Assembly (NCBI GenBank): GCA_951802425.1
Contig: OX637803.1
Coordinates: 2,294,001 to 2,358,000, forward strand
DNA: 64,000 nt
DNA from: Clavaria fumosa
Lineage: Eukaryota; Basidiomycota; Agaricomycetes; Agaricales; Clavariaceae
Direction: 5' to 3'
Shown here: piece by piece, positions 21,687 to 33,348 of the stretch
Layout of the letters: the number at the start of each line of letters is the position of its first letter
Numbering within the stretch: the first letter of the stretch is position 1
Position numbers and translations under genes: made by a program
Notes under the pieces: generated by a model
The model's input: only the letters and a program-made list of their open reading frames with translations
The model's database searches: none
Told to the model about the DNA's origin: nothing

Positions 21687-23505
21687 TGGACGTAGCGCAG
21701 TTTCTAACTCCAGTGTAGAAGGGGGTGGGGTGTAGTTGCGAACCCTAAAGGAAAGAGGACGAAGGGAATACGGGAGTTTATTCCGTGCCGGGAACCAGTG
21801 GTTGTGGTTTTATGGGCCCATGCCACGTCTGATGCCGGGTTCGCTGGTCTGAAGAAGATCAAACTAGCCATTTCCTTGCACGGGTGAGGGCCTTCCCTCG
21901 CCCCTGAAATGTATGTGCTGGTGTAAGCAGACATGGAGGCAATAGAGCGTTGACTTGCGCCGAAGATCTATGGCGCAACCAGCACCTACAGCGGTAGTGG
22001 TGGGTCAACTGGTTCCATTTCCCTTGGCAACCAGTTTGAGCCGAGCAAAGTACCCGCCACAGGAAGGCCGCCGATTCCTGCGGAGGAAGAGAGAAAACCT
22101 GTGCTTCTCACACCGAGCCGCATCAAAAGAAGATTGCTCGCGTCCTTTGCGCCATTTAGACCATTTTTATAACAACGTGGGATTTGGGGGTCAACAAAGA
22201 GTAATTGAGTTGGTCGTTTGCGGTTCCGCGTTGGACCTTAGAGCACCTGTGTACTTGGGTTTTGACGGTGAACATTGAATTGAACAGACGCGAGGTTCGA
22301 CTGGAAAGACGTAGGAATCCTATGATCATGTGACCATGCCTGGTTGTGGCGCACTGCCCTCTGTTTTGCACCAGGCTGCTATGCGGTCTCTCAGAAGACT
22401 TAGGTGACTACTGTTGCGTGCGTACCGCACCAAGTACCTTAACAGCGCGTCGGACGTCCCGGAGACATGGGCCACCAACTTGTGTGCGCCTTCAACGACT
22501 CGGAGGCCGGTAGCAGGGGTAACAATCACGAACAAGGGTGGTGTACGACGAATGCGATAAAAAATTTGGTTTTACAACGTCCACAGTGAAACCTCATATC
22601 CTATATACCTGAAAGTTTAATTCAAATGCGGAATCTTGAACTGACATGCAAGGCAAGGTGTTCTGGCAACGACAACGGCGATTTCCCGGGTATTCTTATT
22701 GAAAGAATGAATCTTTCATGTTTTCTACGGTGACTCGAGCGAATTGAGGCTAACGAGGCATTTAAGGTCGTGAAATTGTGATCTGAAGCTGAGGACTCTC
22801 AAGGTTTGGCCACTTGAGATTTTCAAGCTCATGTAAAATATTGGCGAGCAGCAGAAGCTGAAGGAAGCAACGACATACGAAGGAGCTCCAATGTTCCAAT
22901 CACACCTGAATTGTTCCATACGGCTAGAGCAAGGGGCACAAGGTTGCTGCCTCAAAGATCGAGATGACATCAGTCACAGGGAAGAGAGCACAACCGGCTA
23001 ACAACCAACTTGTTGCGTTGTATCTTCTACATTCTTAGCCCGTTGTCAGAGACTTCTAAGAGGAAAAGTGTAGATTCAGAACAAACCAGTACAGCGAATT
23101 CGCTCGCGTGGGCCGGTGCGCCGTTTTCGGTCAGGAGACACTCGTTCTGCATGTTCTTTTTCATTGCGCGACGGAACTTTGCTACACGCACGACTGGGCT
23201 GCTGTGCTGAAGAAGTCGCAACGTCACATGTTAGATTGATGACTGGCAACGTCTGCCAACTTTTATCACCCCTTGAGGACATGGCGCCTATGGTGCGTCT
23301 ATTTGCGCTCGTACATAGTAGAGGTCGAGGTTCCGCAGCGACTCGAGCTGGTGGTGCTTTTGCGAGCACTCGCACATCAATTGATTTGACATGGTCTGTA
23401 ATGGCCTTCGTGATGTCACCCGGGCAGCGGATACGAGAAAAAATACAAAAGACACACGTTTTGAGCTTAGCCCACCTCATTGGGATAAGAGACCGTACTA
23501 AGACC
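21687..23505. other. Intergenic, no supported gene
   Basis: About 1.8 kb with only short frames in several phases and no family match. It ends in a small inverted duplication (next entry). Confidence 0.5.
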
Positions 23506-23820
23506 GAGCTTTTGTCTCCAAAGAAAGAATTGCTTAGCCATATTGGCATCAGCGCGCAGAACATCGGCGGTCATTGCAGAGGTGAGGCTGAGTAAAAGGC
23601 GCGTAAACACGTAAAACGTGACTAGTTTTCTGATCGGGTTACAATTCAATTAGTCTATGCTACTTACATATGTGGCTAGTTCGTCCGCTATCGTACCGTC
23701 AGGTTGAACGTTCGGACTTGCAACGGCCATCGCCCATATGGTCTCCAGTACCATGGACTCGGACATTCTGCGCGCTGATGCTGATGTGGCAGGCAATTCT
23801 TTCTTTGGAGACAAAAGCTC
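23506..23820. repeat. Inverted duplication, about 60-bp arms
   Basis: 23506-23565 matches the reverse complement of 23761-23820 apart from a few differences around the centre. The shared part can be read as TADVLRADAN...FFLWRQKL on each arm, although the right arm carries a frameshift. The arms are about 200 bp apart. They look like two decayed copies of one coding exon in opposite orientation, close upstream of the GTPase gene. Confidence 0.6.
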
Positions 23821-23969
23821 AGCGCTCAGTCCCTAGTCCTCATTCCCGAATTCTTTTATCGGACCTTACATGACTGCAGACACCTCAATGCCTTCGTCTA
23901 ACGCGTCCCAGAGGAGGACGGGGTACGTTACATTATTTCACACTTCTCTCCGTCTTATTCTTACCGCCC

Positions 23970-25520
23970 ATGCGTAGCCAGGGAGCTGTGGGGATTCCCT
24001 TGCTAGCACCAAAAATGCCGGAAAAAAAAACTATGACAATCATTTTAATCGGCGAAACTGGCGCGGGAAAGACGACCTTCTTGTCGCTCGTGGAGAACGT
24101 CCTCCTCCAGAGGGTACCCGATGAATTCATTCCCGCCCACCGCACGACAAATGAGTCTACGAAATCCGGTCTCTACAGCCAAACGTTAAGGCCTGAAATT
24201 TACGAGATTATCACCCACGACGGATTCATATTTCGTATCCTCGACACTCCTGGCCTAGCAGACACTCGTGGTATGGAACTCGACCAGAAGCATAAAAAGG
24301 CGATTGTGGATTACATCAAGGAGAAGGTTGACTCTATAGACGGAGTCATCGTAATGGCAAATGGATCCGTCGAGCGGCTTGGAGCTGGAACGGAGTTCAC
24401 TTTTTCTGTGATTTCTTCTATGTTCCCACGTTCCATTGTCGATAACTGCGCCATTCTCTACACAAACGTCCAAGGAGGATTTCGCAATGCCAAACTCGAA
24501 GCACTTCCCCTTGCCTTGCAAAACGCAGTAAATTGGGAGATCGACAATCCTTTCGCACTCTACACCAAGTATCGGGCCGGCGTTGAGCAAGGGAGGAATG
24601 AAAAGGAGACGAGGCGTATGCGTCACTATCTCGCAAACACGTATCCTATCGCGATCGAGACGATTGAGGAAATGCTTGACTGGCTCGATAAAAGAGATGT
24701 GCAACCCACCACAGACATACAAAAGCTCGACACAATTTCCACGTCGATCTCAGAAAATATTTCGGGCATCATTGCCCAAATGGACCAAGAAGTAGAAAAA
24801 AGGGACAGTTTACGGGACTTGCAAAAGAATATGCAGAATTCAATGGACGTACGTTGTCTCGGTTATCTTCATCTCTTGCTAACCTGACTCATCTAGGCGG
24901 AGAACGTCTTCAAGGATTACGCGTCAATCAAATCTAGGACGACAACAGTGCAGAAGAGTTCGGCCTTCGTCAACCAGATCTGCATCTATCCTGGCTGTTA
25001 CTCCAACTGCTGCAGGAAGTGTGATGCCGTATTGTTCAAGAACTTATGTAGCACTTTCGAATTTTTCAGTGGAGAATGCAGATCATGTAAGCATTCCAAC
25101 GATGATCACGGTCGTTTTCGCGCAGAATGGGTGAAGGAGGAGAGCAGCGAGGAGGTGGTCGACGTCGAGCGGAAGTTGAAATTCCTCGACGCCAAGGGAA
25201 AGACGGAAGAGCTGAGGAAATTGTCCGCGACCATCGAGGAAGAAATCAAAGAGCAGAATGCGAAACTCAATCGAGACCAAGTGACCCTTCGCGAGCTCTG
25301 CATGGAGTATCAGAAGCTTGCTCTCTCCGCCAGTTTCAAAGGTCAAATCTCTAGCACGGTCAAGATGCTTGAGAGGCGCGTGGCAGCGATGAGGATGTCC
25401 GATGCTGACATTAACGCAGTGACGAGTATGGAGAACATCATAGCAGGTCTGAAGACCATGCTGGCCGGGTTCGATAAAACGGGTACCTTTTCTTGGAGGG
25501 CATCGAAACAAAATACCTAG
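23970..25520 (+). CDS. AIG1/GIMAP-like GTPase with Cys-rich and coiled-coil C-terminus
   Basis: Two exons: 23970-24848 and 24897-25520; 500 aa. The P-loop GETGAGKT is at residues 28-35 and the G3 motif DTPG at 92-95 (RILDTPGLADTRG). A helix-rich region ends the G domain near 215. Exon 2 encodes a Cys/His cluster at about 322-364 (ICIYPGCYSNCCRKC, then CRSCKHSNDDH), which may bind zinc, and a coiled coil at about 375-450 (VERKLKFLDAKGKTEELRK). Basidiomycetes often carry expanded families of such P-loop proteins; roles are mostly unknown. The intron is 48 bp with a good branch site (GCTAAC). An internal ATG at residue 16 is an alternative start. Confidence 0.8.
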
Positions 25521-26734
25521 GTCACGCTTTTGTTAAACACAACCTTTTGGCCAGATTTGACATGTAACAATCGATGCGCTTTTATTCTGAAACGTGATCT
25601 CATACCTCTGGAATCCTACACGAGATCGTCCAACTATGCCCTGGATGTCCTTGGCACGGGAACCAATTTCCGACCAAACCGCTGGGCAACACAAATTTGC
25701 AGTGACAATGGGAACCCTCGAGTAGGCCAAGAAGTAGAATCGGTGTGATGAGGGCGCCTAACCAATGCAGGGCTCCAATTTTGTATTCTGCTCAACGCGA
25801 ACCCCCTATCTCCCAACTCCATTCGCTGTGGGTATCGGAGCCAATGCTTTTGCGCAATGCTTCGTAAACATCGAACAGGTTCTGCTATCGAAAAGGTTGG
25901 CTCCCAGGGCGAGTCGGAAGTACCGGTGACAGAATGCCTACAACTAGATGGGCCCTGCAAGGAATTGTAAGTGTTATCCGCAAGCAAGACGGCGTAGTAG
26001 TGGAAACTTCGAACCGTCTTAGTTGTCTTTATCCCAGAGTGAAATGCGGTAAGGATGAGATCAAGACAAAATCAAAGAGACCAATCTCCTTGACTCGTCT
26101 TGACTTGCCTGGATTCGAAATTAAAATGGTCAAGATATCCTGATGGCCTACTCGAAGATGGGCTTCAATGGCTCAAGATACTGCGCGAATGATATATGAG
26201 GGCGCGGTCGACTGCGTAAATAATCTGAAAGACATCTTGAATGATGGACAGTGCTATGAAAAATGGCATACTCTCACCATCGTTATTCCCTCCCTTGAAC
26301 GCATCCGAACTAGTTCCACGCAGGATTCCTTGGCCTCCTCGCCGATATTGGGACTCACATTCCTCACAATATCAGCCAGAGACAAGGCAATACTGCTGCC
26401 CGCCCCGTCATCGGTGTTCACGGCCTGCGATCAACACTGGTGCTCGCCCAACATCTTTCGTGCGAACAGCCGCTGGATCACTTGCACTTTGGGCACGGAG
26501 AACCAAAAGAAAAATGGCTCGACAAAAGCAGAAATCTTGTCCAACATCATGGTCAAGGCATTGAGTGTATAGGCGTTGAAAAGGAACAATTAACTTGCCG
26601 GTTTGGGGAAGTGATCACGTGTTTTGCTGAAAACAAGGATGGAACGCCAAACACAACCACATCACTGCCCTTGCCAGGCTGTGTGGCAAACCAGCCAGCC
26701 AGCAACACAACAGTTGCTCTTCTACGCTTCAGCC
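25521..26734. other. Intergenic, no supported gene
   Basis: About 1.2 kb. Frames at 26168-26572 and overlapping phases lack recognisable domains and have no consistent splice pattern. Immediately before 26735 lies the SPT2 promoter, with CCAGCCAGC and CCACATC words but no clear TATA. Confidence 0.5.
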
Positions 26735-28349
26735 ATGTCTAGTTTCGCGGCTCTCATGGAGCTGAGTCGCACTCATACCGCGCAGGCTCTCAGCGACGCC
26801 CAGACGGTCCTCGAACAGCGCCGTCGGCGGGAGGCGCTTGCCAGGAAGCGCCAGGCCGAGCAGGAAGAGAAAGAGAAGAAGCTTCAAGAGTCGTTGCGTC
26901 TGCACCACTTCGAGAAGCTAAGGAAGGAGCAGGAGCGTCTGGCGCTGCTGGAGCAGCAGAGGAAGGAACAGGAGGCCGAACTGGCTAGACGCGAGGCGGC
27001 ACAGCGAGAGGCGCTCCGTTACGGGCCCAAGAAACACAAGCCCACCCTGCCTGCCACCAGCGACGACCTGAGCCCCAGCGGTAGCTCTATCTCATCTAAG
27101 CCGAGTCGGAAACGCAGGTCGGCCGATGGTGATGATGATGATGATGGCTCTGCCGGCCGGCCGGCTGCGCTTGCGCTCACGAGGGAAGAGAAGCGCCGTA
27201 AGGCAGAGGCCAAGCTGCTTGCTATGCATCCGACTACCAAGCGCGAACCTCGCCTCAATCGCACCCAGAAGGAAGGCAGACGCTTACCTGGCGGTGCGAT
27301 TGATGTCACTACGACCTCTCGCTCTCCTTCTGCCGACCCGCTGTCGGGGAGGCAATCCGTGAAGGCGCGCATCGCGGCAATGCCCATGACCTTGACCAAA
27401 CTCAACGTGGTGAAGCGAGACACGCGCACCATCGACGAGATCTTGCAGGACCGCGCCAAGCTTAAAGAAGCGAAAGTGCTTGACGGCGAACAAGCCCGGG
27501 GCTTCAACGATTGGTTCGGCATGTCAAAAAAGATGGAGGCCGCCCCTAGATCCGTCTCTGCACCTGGTTCGAGAACAAATACCCCTACGCCACAATTAGC
27601 GACGAGTGAGTTTCACATCCTACGTCTCGCACCACCTAACAGGTTTCTTTTTCAGAAAATCTGTCGCATCCCTCGTCCATCAAATCAACTGTCGCGACTC
27701 AACCTCCCAAGCGCACAATTGCGCCTTCTACCTCGTCCGATGACGACAGGGACGCGCGCCACACAACCTTGTCCTCTCGCAGGGATTCTACTGCTAAGTC
27801 AGCCCCCGCGCCTCTTTCGCGCTCTGGGGTCACTTCCAGTTCCTCTTCCTTGACATCCAAGAGACACCCGCTGTCTCCCTCCTCCTCCTCCGCCAGCATT
27901 CCTGCCTCGCCGCCCGCCCGCACGAAGCGTCGCGCCGTACCCCCGTTGGAGCCCGCAGCGCCGTTCAAGGCCGAGATCTGGAAGCTGTTCGGCAAGGTGC
28001 GCGAGGACTACGTGGGCCGGGACGTCTCGAGCGACGACGAAGACATGGAGGCAGATGCCCGGGCCGTCTGGGAAGAGGAGAGGAGAAGGTCGGTCCCGCT
28101 TTTTCGTCGTTGCGATAACCTTGCCAACCATTTCTATCTCGCGTGCTGCAAAAAAACAAATTCATTTTTTCCTCCGCATTTTTTCTGATTGCTTGTTTTT
28201 TTTTTTTTCTATCTGCGGCTTGCAGTGCGCGTTTCGCCAAGTTGGAGGATTTGAAAGAGATGGAAGCCGAGAGGCGTCGCGAGGAAGAGAAGAAACGCAA
28301 GAAGAGAGAGCGCGAGCTTGCAGAGAGAGCTCTCGCGCGAAAAGTCTGA
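26735..28349 (+). CDS. SPT2: Spt2 chromatin protein (histone H3-H4 chaperone)
   Basis: Three exons: 26735-27605, 27656-28088, 28226-28349; 475 aa. Spt2 acts behind RNA polymerase II to keep nucleosomes in place. The N-terminus is a long charged helix (LARKRQAEQEEKEKK..., about residues 25-90). The middle is disordered, with an acidic run DGDDDDDGS and Ser-rich tracts. The C-terminal Spt2 domain runs from about 395 (AAPFKAEIWKLFGKVREDYV, then SSDDEDMEADA) to the basic end ERRREEEKKRKKRERELAE. The domain is split by a 137-bp intron with a long T-run. An ATG 37 codons upstream (26624) is in frame but reads unlike the family N-terminus. Confidence 0.9.
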
Positions 28350-28888
28350 GAGTTGCTACACAATCACGCCCTACGCGTGCAAGGAATGGCTCTGCGAGCC
28401 CCGGATAGTTGTACCCTTCATCTCATCCCTTGTTCCCATTCATTTTCCCCACATAAAGCTCAGTCCGTGTTGCACAGTTCCTTATAGAGCATCTTGCACG
28501 GCATGATAAACCACAGTAATCTAACCTCACATACATCATTGATCAGTTCAAAAGCATGCATTTTTACAATATGGAATTATCGTCGATGGCTATGTCGTGG
28601 CTGTCTGTTATTTTCTTTTTGGGGGGATTCTCAATACTCGGATTCGCGATCCAAAGGTTAGAGGATATGAGATTGGCGGTGTCACAATTTATTTCATGAA
28701 TCCCGCGTACGAGAAAAAGTATAACTAGCAAAAGTGACAACAGGAGGTCAGCAACAGAGCAGAGAAACATGAAGAGCATAGAGGCGAACCGGAGACGTTA
28801 AAAGGGTAGAAAAAAAGGCGTGGTCGAGTCTGCGAGGAACAAAACGACGGGGGAAGAGGAGTGCGAAGGTTAGGTGGGCGTCACTACA
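28350..28888. other. Convergent 3' ends, no supported gene
   Basis: Between SPT2 (plus) and the RRM protein gene (minus). It is AT-rich with no coding character; polyadenylation signals for both genes are expected here. Confidence 0.6.
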
Positions 28889-30428
28889 TCACTGACCGTC
28901 CCCGCGGAATCTTTTTCTGGGTCCGTCTGCCCCGTCGAATTGGCCGCCCACTTGCTGCCCGCCCTGCATGAAGGCTGGGTTGAAGTGCCCTCTTGCTTGC
29001 ATCGCACCAGGCATCATTCCCATACCTGACGGTGTTGGTTGGAAGGGAAGGGGGAAAAGGGGGGAGGGGTTTACATGACAGTGAGCACAAGGGAACACGA
29101 AGTAGAGGGGACATTAGGACTAGAATATCGTACCCATGCCTCCGTTCATCGCCCCAAGCCGATTCCCCATCACCCCGCCGCGACTCGGAACCATGCCTCT
29201 GCCCACATTTCCCCACCCACCCCGTCCACCGCCCACGAAACCAGTTTGTCCCCCCATGCCGACGCCCATCGGCATCCCCATCCCCATCGGCATGCCCATG
29301 CCCATGCCCAAGTTGCCCATCATCCCTGCCATCGCCATGCCGCGCATCATGTTGGTGGGGTTCATGGGCATGCCCATGCCCATCATATTATTCGCCATTC
29401 CAGCGCTGGGCGCGCCGCCTCGGAAGTTGCCTCCCCCGCCGCCCCCTCGACTCATTCCGCCCGTGCTGGCGCCTGGTGTATTATACGGGCGAGCCTCGCG
29501 TGGAGGGGGTTCTGCAGACACATCAGCAGGAGACAAAATAGGAGATAGAAAGCGATTACCTTTGGGAAGTGTGCGGAACGGATTGCCTGACGCTGTGCTC
29601 GTGAGCGTAGCGGTGGCGCGCCGACTTTGGAATTCACTAAGAGTCGTGTATGAGGATGGGTTGCGATGCAAAACGGCAGGGCAACTCAGACTTGTTGTCA
29701 AACCAATCCTTGAGGGCCAAAGCGGCCTCGTGACTGCCGCATTCAACATATGCGATCCTGAAAAGGCGCATTCATTCACTCTTCAGATATGGCCTGCAGT
29801 GCGCGCTTCCACTCACCCTTTGCTCTTGCCATTGACTTTATGTTCTGAGAATGTGATATGCTTATGGTCAATCACTACACCAACATTGAGAGCGACTTGT
29901 CGCAGATCCTCGTCGGTAGTCCACTGCGGAGCCAAAATTTCGTCAAGCATATAAATTCACCCAGAAGCGTGCATATGTAAGCTTAACGACGGTTCAACGG
30001 ACCCATTGTAAATCGCCGATGTACAGTGCATCATGGTTCGCATTTGTTCCTCCTATCTGCACAGGGGGACCAGTGCTCATGCCGTTCATTGGGTTGCCAG
30101 ATTGGTTCACATGGCTAGAGGCCGAGGCCATTGTTGCATCCATCCGGGCATCGCCTTCACGAGGAGAGAGCCTCAGTTCCTGTGTGGAGTCGTCATCACT
30201 TCTTGGGCGTTTTTCACCGGCGCTTGGGTCCGTTGGCATTCCCGTGGCCGACAGCTGTCCCCCACCATATTCTTCTGATTGCATGTTCGGATCGGGCTAA
30301 ATAAGAACAACCAAGAATGACCTTTTGAATTAGAACATTGTCGTGTGAACATATGTGCTGAAAAGACTTGCCAGTTGGGATACTGAGTCCAAGTAGCCTT
30401 CGTCCTCCCCATAAAGATCATCATTCAT
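28889..30428 (-). CDS. CFIm68/CPSF6-like RRM protein (pre-mRNA 3'-end processing)
   Basis: Seven exons: 30351-30428, 30003-30296, 29817-29923, 29692-29757, 29560-29636, 29134-29511, 28889-29025; 378 aa. One RRM at about residues 115-195: ALYIGDLQW (RNP2-like), [31 protein letters not shown] (RNP1-like) and [12 protein letters not shown], followed by the family signature GNPFRTLPK. This order is that of the 68-kDa subunit of cleavage factor Im. The C-terminus is Gly/Met-rich (about 210-330, repeated GMGMPM) and ends RKRFRGDG. Exon 1 is the least certain: a GTATCC donor inside it would also fit. The 48-nt intron 29512-29559 is a multiple of three without a stop, so retention would add 16 residues. 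Confidence 0.87.
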
Positions 30429-30936
30429 ATTGTGGACAAATGACTCAAGACACGAGAAGAGCGACAGGATTTAAATTTGGCACTTTTCTTTGCAGTTCGA
30501 CGGGACAGGGAGACGTGCTCGTGTAACGACGAACAGGAAGTGAACAACAGGTGCGACTAAGGACAAGATGTGACTGTTGAGTACATTGTGGATGTTGGGA
30601 TGGGAGTTGTACACCGTCAGTCACAGGAATGCAGCGAAGAGGACCCTTACGTGATTTTGAGACGTTTACAGGGAAGAGAATACAGGCAAAGCTGGCAAAT
30701 GGAGACTGTCAATACAGGCCCTCGGAAAGCGTGACGACCTCGGCGCGACGAATGGTGGTTCTGGCGACGAGGAGAAGGTTGTGGTGCGGAACGAAAGGAA
30801 AAAAAGAGACCCAAAATTCGGAATTTTTCTGTTTCCCCAATTTTGTTTGGTTACGCTTGGTACGTTTCTATGCTGTACACACATGCTGATGGTCACAGCG
30901 AGCGGTACAGTAGATGAACCGCATTTCCGGTGTGGA
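30429..30936. other. Promoter of the RRM gene and 3' flank of the DENND6-like gene
   Basis: About 500 bp without a supported gene. The two genes flanking it run head-to-tail on the minus strand. Confidence 0.5.
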
Positions 30937-33104
30937 TTACGAACGGCTAGTTTGCTGCAATACATGATGTACAACCTCCTCCTGGTTAGCTAGCCACAGT
31001 CCAAATGCGGGCGTCTTCAGCCAGCGCTTATAGAACTCAACCCGCTTCTTTGTCGACCGAAAAGGAAGGGGCGACCCGTCGGTTTTGAGTGATGCAAGGA
31101 AATTCGCGGTGTTGAATGGCTTCAGGGGGAGTGCTCTCCTCGTCGCAGATTCGGCATACTCTGCTTGCGAGGGCATAAGCGTGGTCAGGTATCTGTGCAG
31201 GGGAACCAGCAGCGCCGTCGTCCGAGAGCAGAAGTGTCGACGCAGCCGCATTGAAGTCTCGATCTCTACAGAACAGGAGCTCAGTCGTTACGCGTGCAAA
31301 ATGTGGCAATTTTTCCTCACGGATTTGTTCGCCTTGCGTACATGCCCGCTCTAATTGTGAGAGAAGCTCTCGGTTTTTGGAGATGTATCGAGTATGCGTC
31401 TGGGACTTCCACCCCGGCGGGGGACCGACATATGATCCCAGATTCTTGGAACTCCTGCATGTGGTGTCAGTATCGCGCCTAACAGACCCTTCATACTGCT
31501 CACCTGCCCAAGCTCAACGTGTGCGGCCAGTGCATGCACAACTTCTCAAAGACGGGGTTCGTGACGCCAAGGAGCAAGCCAGTTTTGGGAGGCAGCTTAT
31601 TGACAAGAACTGAATGGTCTTGGTCGTGTATAGTAAAATAAGGTCGGATATCGCCATGTAACGGGATCTACTTCTTGACCGTCAAGGGGATCATCAATCC
31701 ATGGACACATTGGCTCACCGGGCGTAGTAAATCTCGCAGCCACCACACAGCTTGGCTGGTCAATGCAGGGGAAGGCCCAAAAACCAAGACGGGTTCGCAA
31801 AGTACAAGACATTCCCAAAGAGACCAAAGATGTGTCAGGGATGCCTCAAAGAGCAGCAAAGGTGGAGGCGATAGAGGAGCAGACAGCGCTAGAATCTGGC
31901 ATACAATTTGATCAGAAGAGCATTGTCAAGAGACAAGGAGAGAGTCTATGTTACATGTCGTCGTGGGTCGTACTTCTCACCGAAAGATGATGTCTCTGTC
32001 AGTTGTTGCGAGTCAATGGTGTGAGGTAGTTCCGCATGAAGGATGCTCCCAAGCAAGGCAAGCTCGACAGTCTCGCCAAACACTGGGTCGGGCCTTCGCT
32101 TTGCAAAGGGAATTAGAAATGTCAACCAAACATGATGGAGCACAAACCAATTTCCGACATCACAACACACCAACTCTAAAATCGCGCCTCCATGAATCTC
32201 ATACACAGGACCCACGACAGACATGGCGGCCAAAAAGAGGCTCGGGTATGGATGGTGAGTCAACAAAACCAGGGACCGCTAGTATTCACCATCAGGGCTT
32301 GATCAAAGAACGGCCGGTCGAGTCACCTGCCGGTAGCCTCTCTCGGCGGTCTCTTCTCGTCGTTGAGTAAAGTGCGCAAAGCCATAAATGAACCCATCTC
32401 TCGAAGCGGGACGCATCTCGTGCGGCTTGTCGCTCGCTTTCGCAATCGTTTCGCGACAATCTCGCATTCGAAACGAATGCGCTTGCGAGCCCTCTTCGAA
32501 CTGGAGCGAATCAGGGAACGAGGAAAAAGCGCTGACGAGAGGATCCTTATCAGAAGAGAGGAAAGAGCAAGTCGTAAGAGTCTGCAGCGCACGCTCACAT
32601 GTTTTGCGCCTCCACCGCTGTGAAAGGGGCTGAAGGGCACACACAACGAACCGTTGGGCCCAAGTCCAAATCAAATTCCACTACATTGCTCATGTGGTGA
32701 GAACAAGAGAGACGGCTGGTAGAGACCGCGTAAGCACCTATGACCAGCGCCAGTATCCAGCGGCGCAACTTCACAATGAGCTCGTGCCCGAGCACGAGTT
32801 CGCCGGGCACCGCGCCCAGCCCGGGAGTCCTAGGCAAGGTCTTTGATCGCGTCAGGCCCGTCGGAGAAGCGGGCGAGCCGACGATGTCGTGCTCCGCCTT
32901 GATGTTTGGGGAGGAGGGCGATCGCCAAATCGAAAGCCGTCGCAGCGAGACCGGCCCCGCCCCGCTTGCACGGATCTTTGTGCTCTTGTTGATTTGCGTG
33001 GCGGAGTCAAGGCTGGGCGTCGATTCGCCGATGTCGGCTTCCTCTGTGTCGTCTCTTGCGGGTTTAATCATCGTCGAGAGTTGTCCTGCTGGTGGACAGT
33101 GCAC
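30937..33104 (-). CDS. DENND6-like DENN-domain protein (Rab GEF family)
   Basis: Nine exons: 32738-33104, 32599-32680, 32327-32531, 32144-32278, 31955-32098, 31719-31895, 31504-31667, 31321-31454, 30937-31265; 578 aa. After a disordered Ser/Pro-rich N-terminus it reads FDLDLGPTVRCVCP, SFPDS, GYRQRSLVLLTHHPYPSLFL and YEIHGGAILELVCCDVGNW. It continues with LWECLVLCEPVLVFGPSP, IPLHGDIRPYFTIHD, LLLGVTNPVFEKLCMHWPH and a C-terminal LKTPAFGLWL. This is the block order of DENND6/AFI1-type proteins, which activate Rab GTPases in endocytic recycling. Introns are 45-67 bp. A start at 33071 (MIKPARDD) is equally possible. Intron 4 is only 45 bp and its borders are the least certain. Confidence 0.88.
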
Positions 33105-33348
33105 GAGCGCAGCGAGCAGGCGAGAGTGTCACGCGTTTATTGCAACCGCACGCCACGCTTTGTTGTCAGCAACAACTTCCAGATCGGCGAAGACGTCGAG
33201 GACAACGCGCTCAGCTCAGCGACAGCAATATCGCAAACAAATAGCATATTTCATTCGAGGTAAATCCAATGCACGAGTATGCGAGAGTTATTACTCATGA
33301 AAAAAGGACGGCAAACTTATGAAGGAAAGTGACAAGGTTCCCGTGTCC

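Noticed and set aside
29136..29954. 272-codon plus-strand frame, Pro/Met-rich
   Set aside because: Complement of the Gly/Met-rich tail of the RRM protein; crosses that gene's introns.
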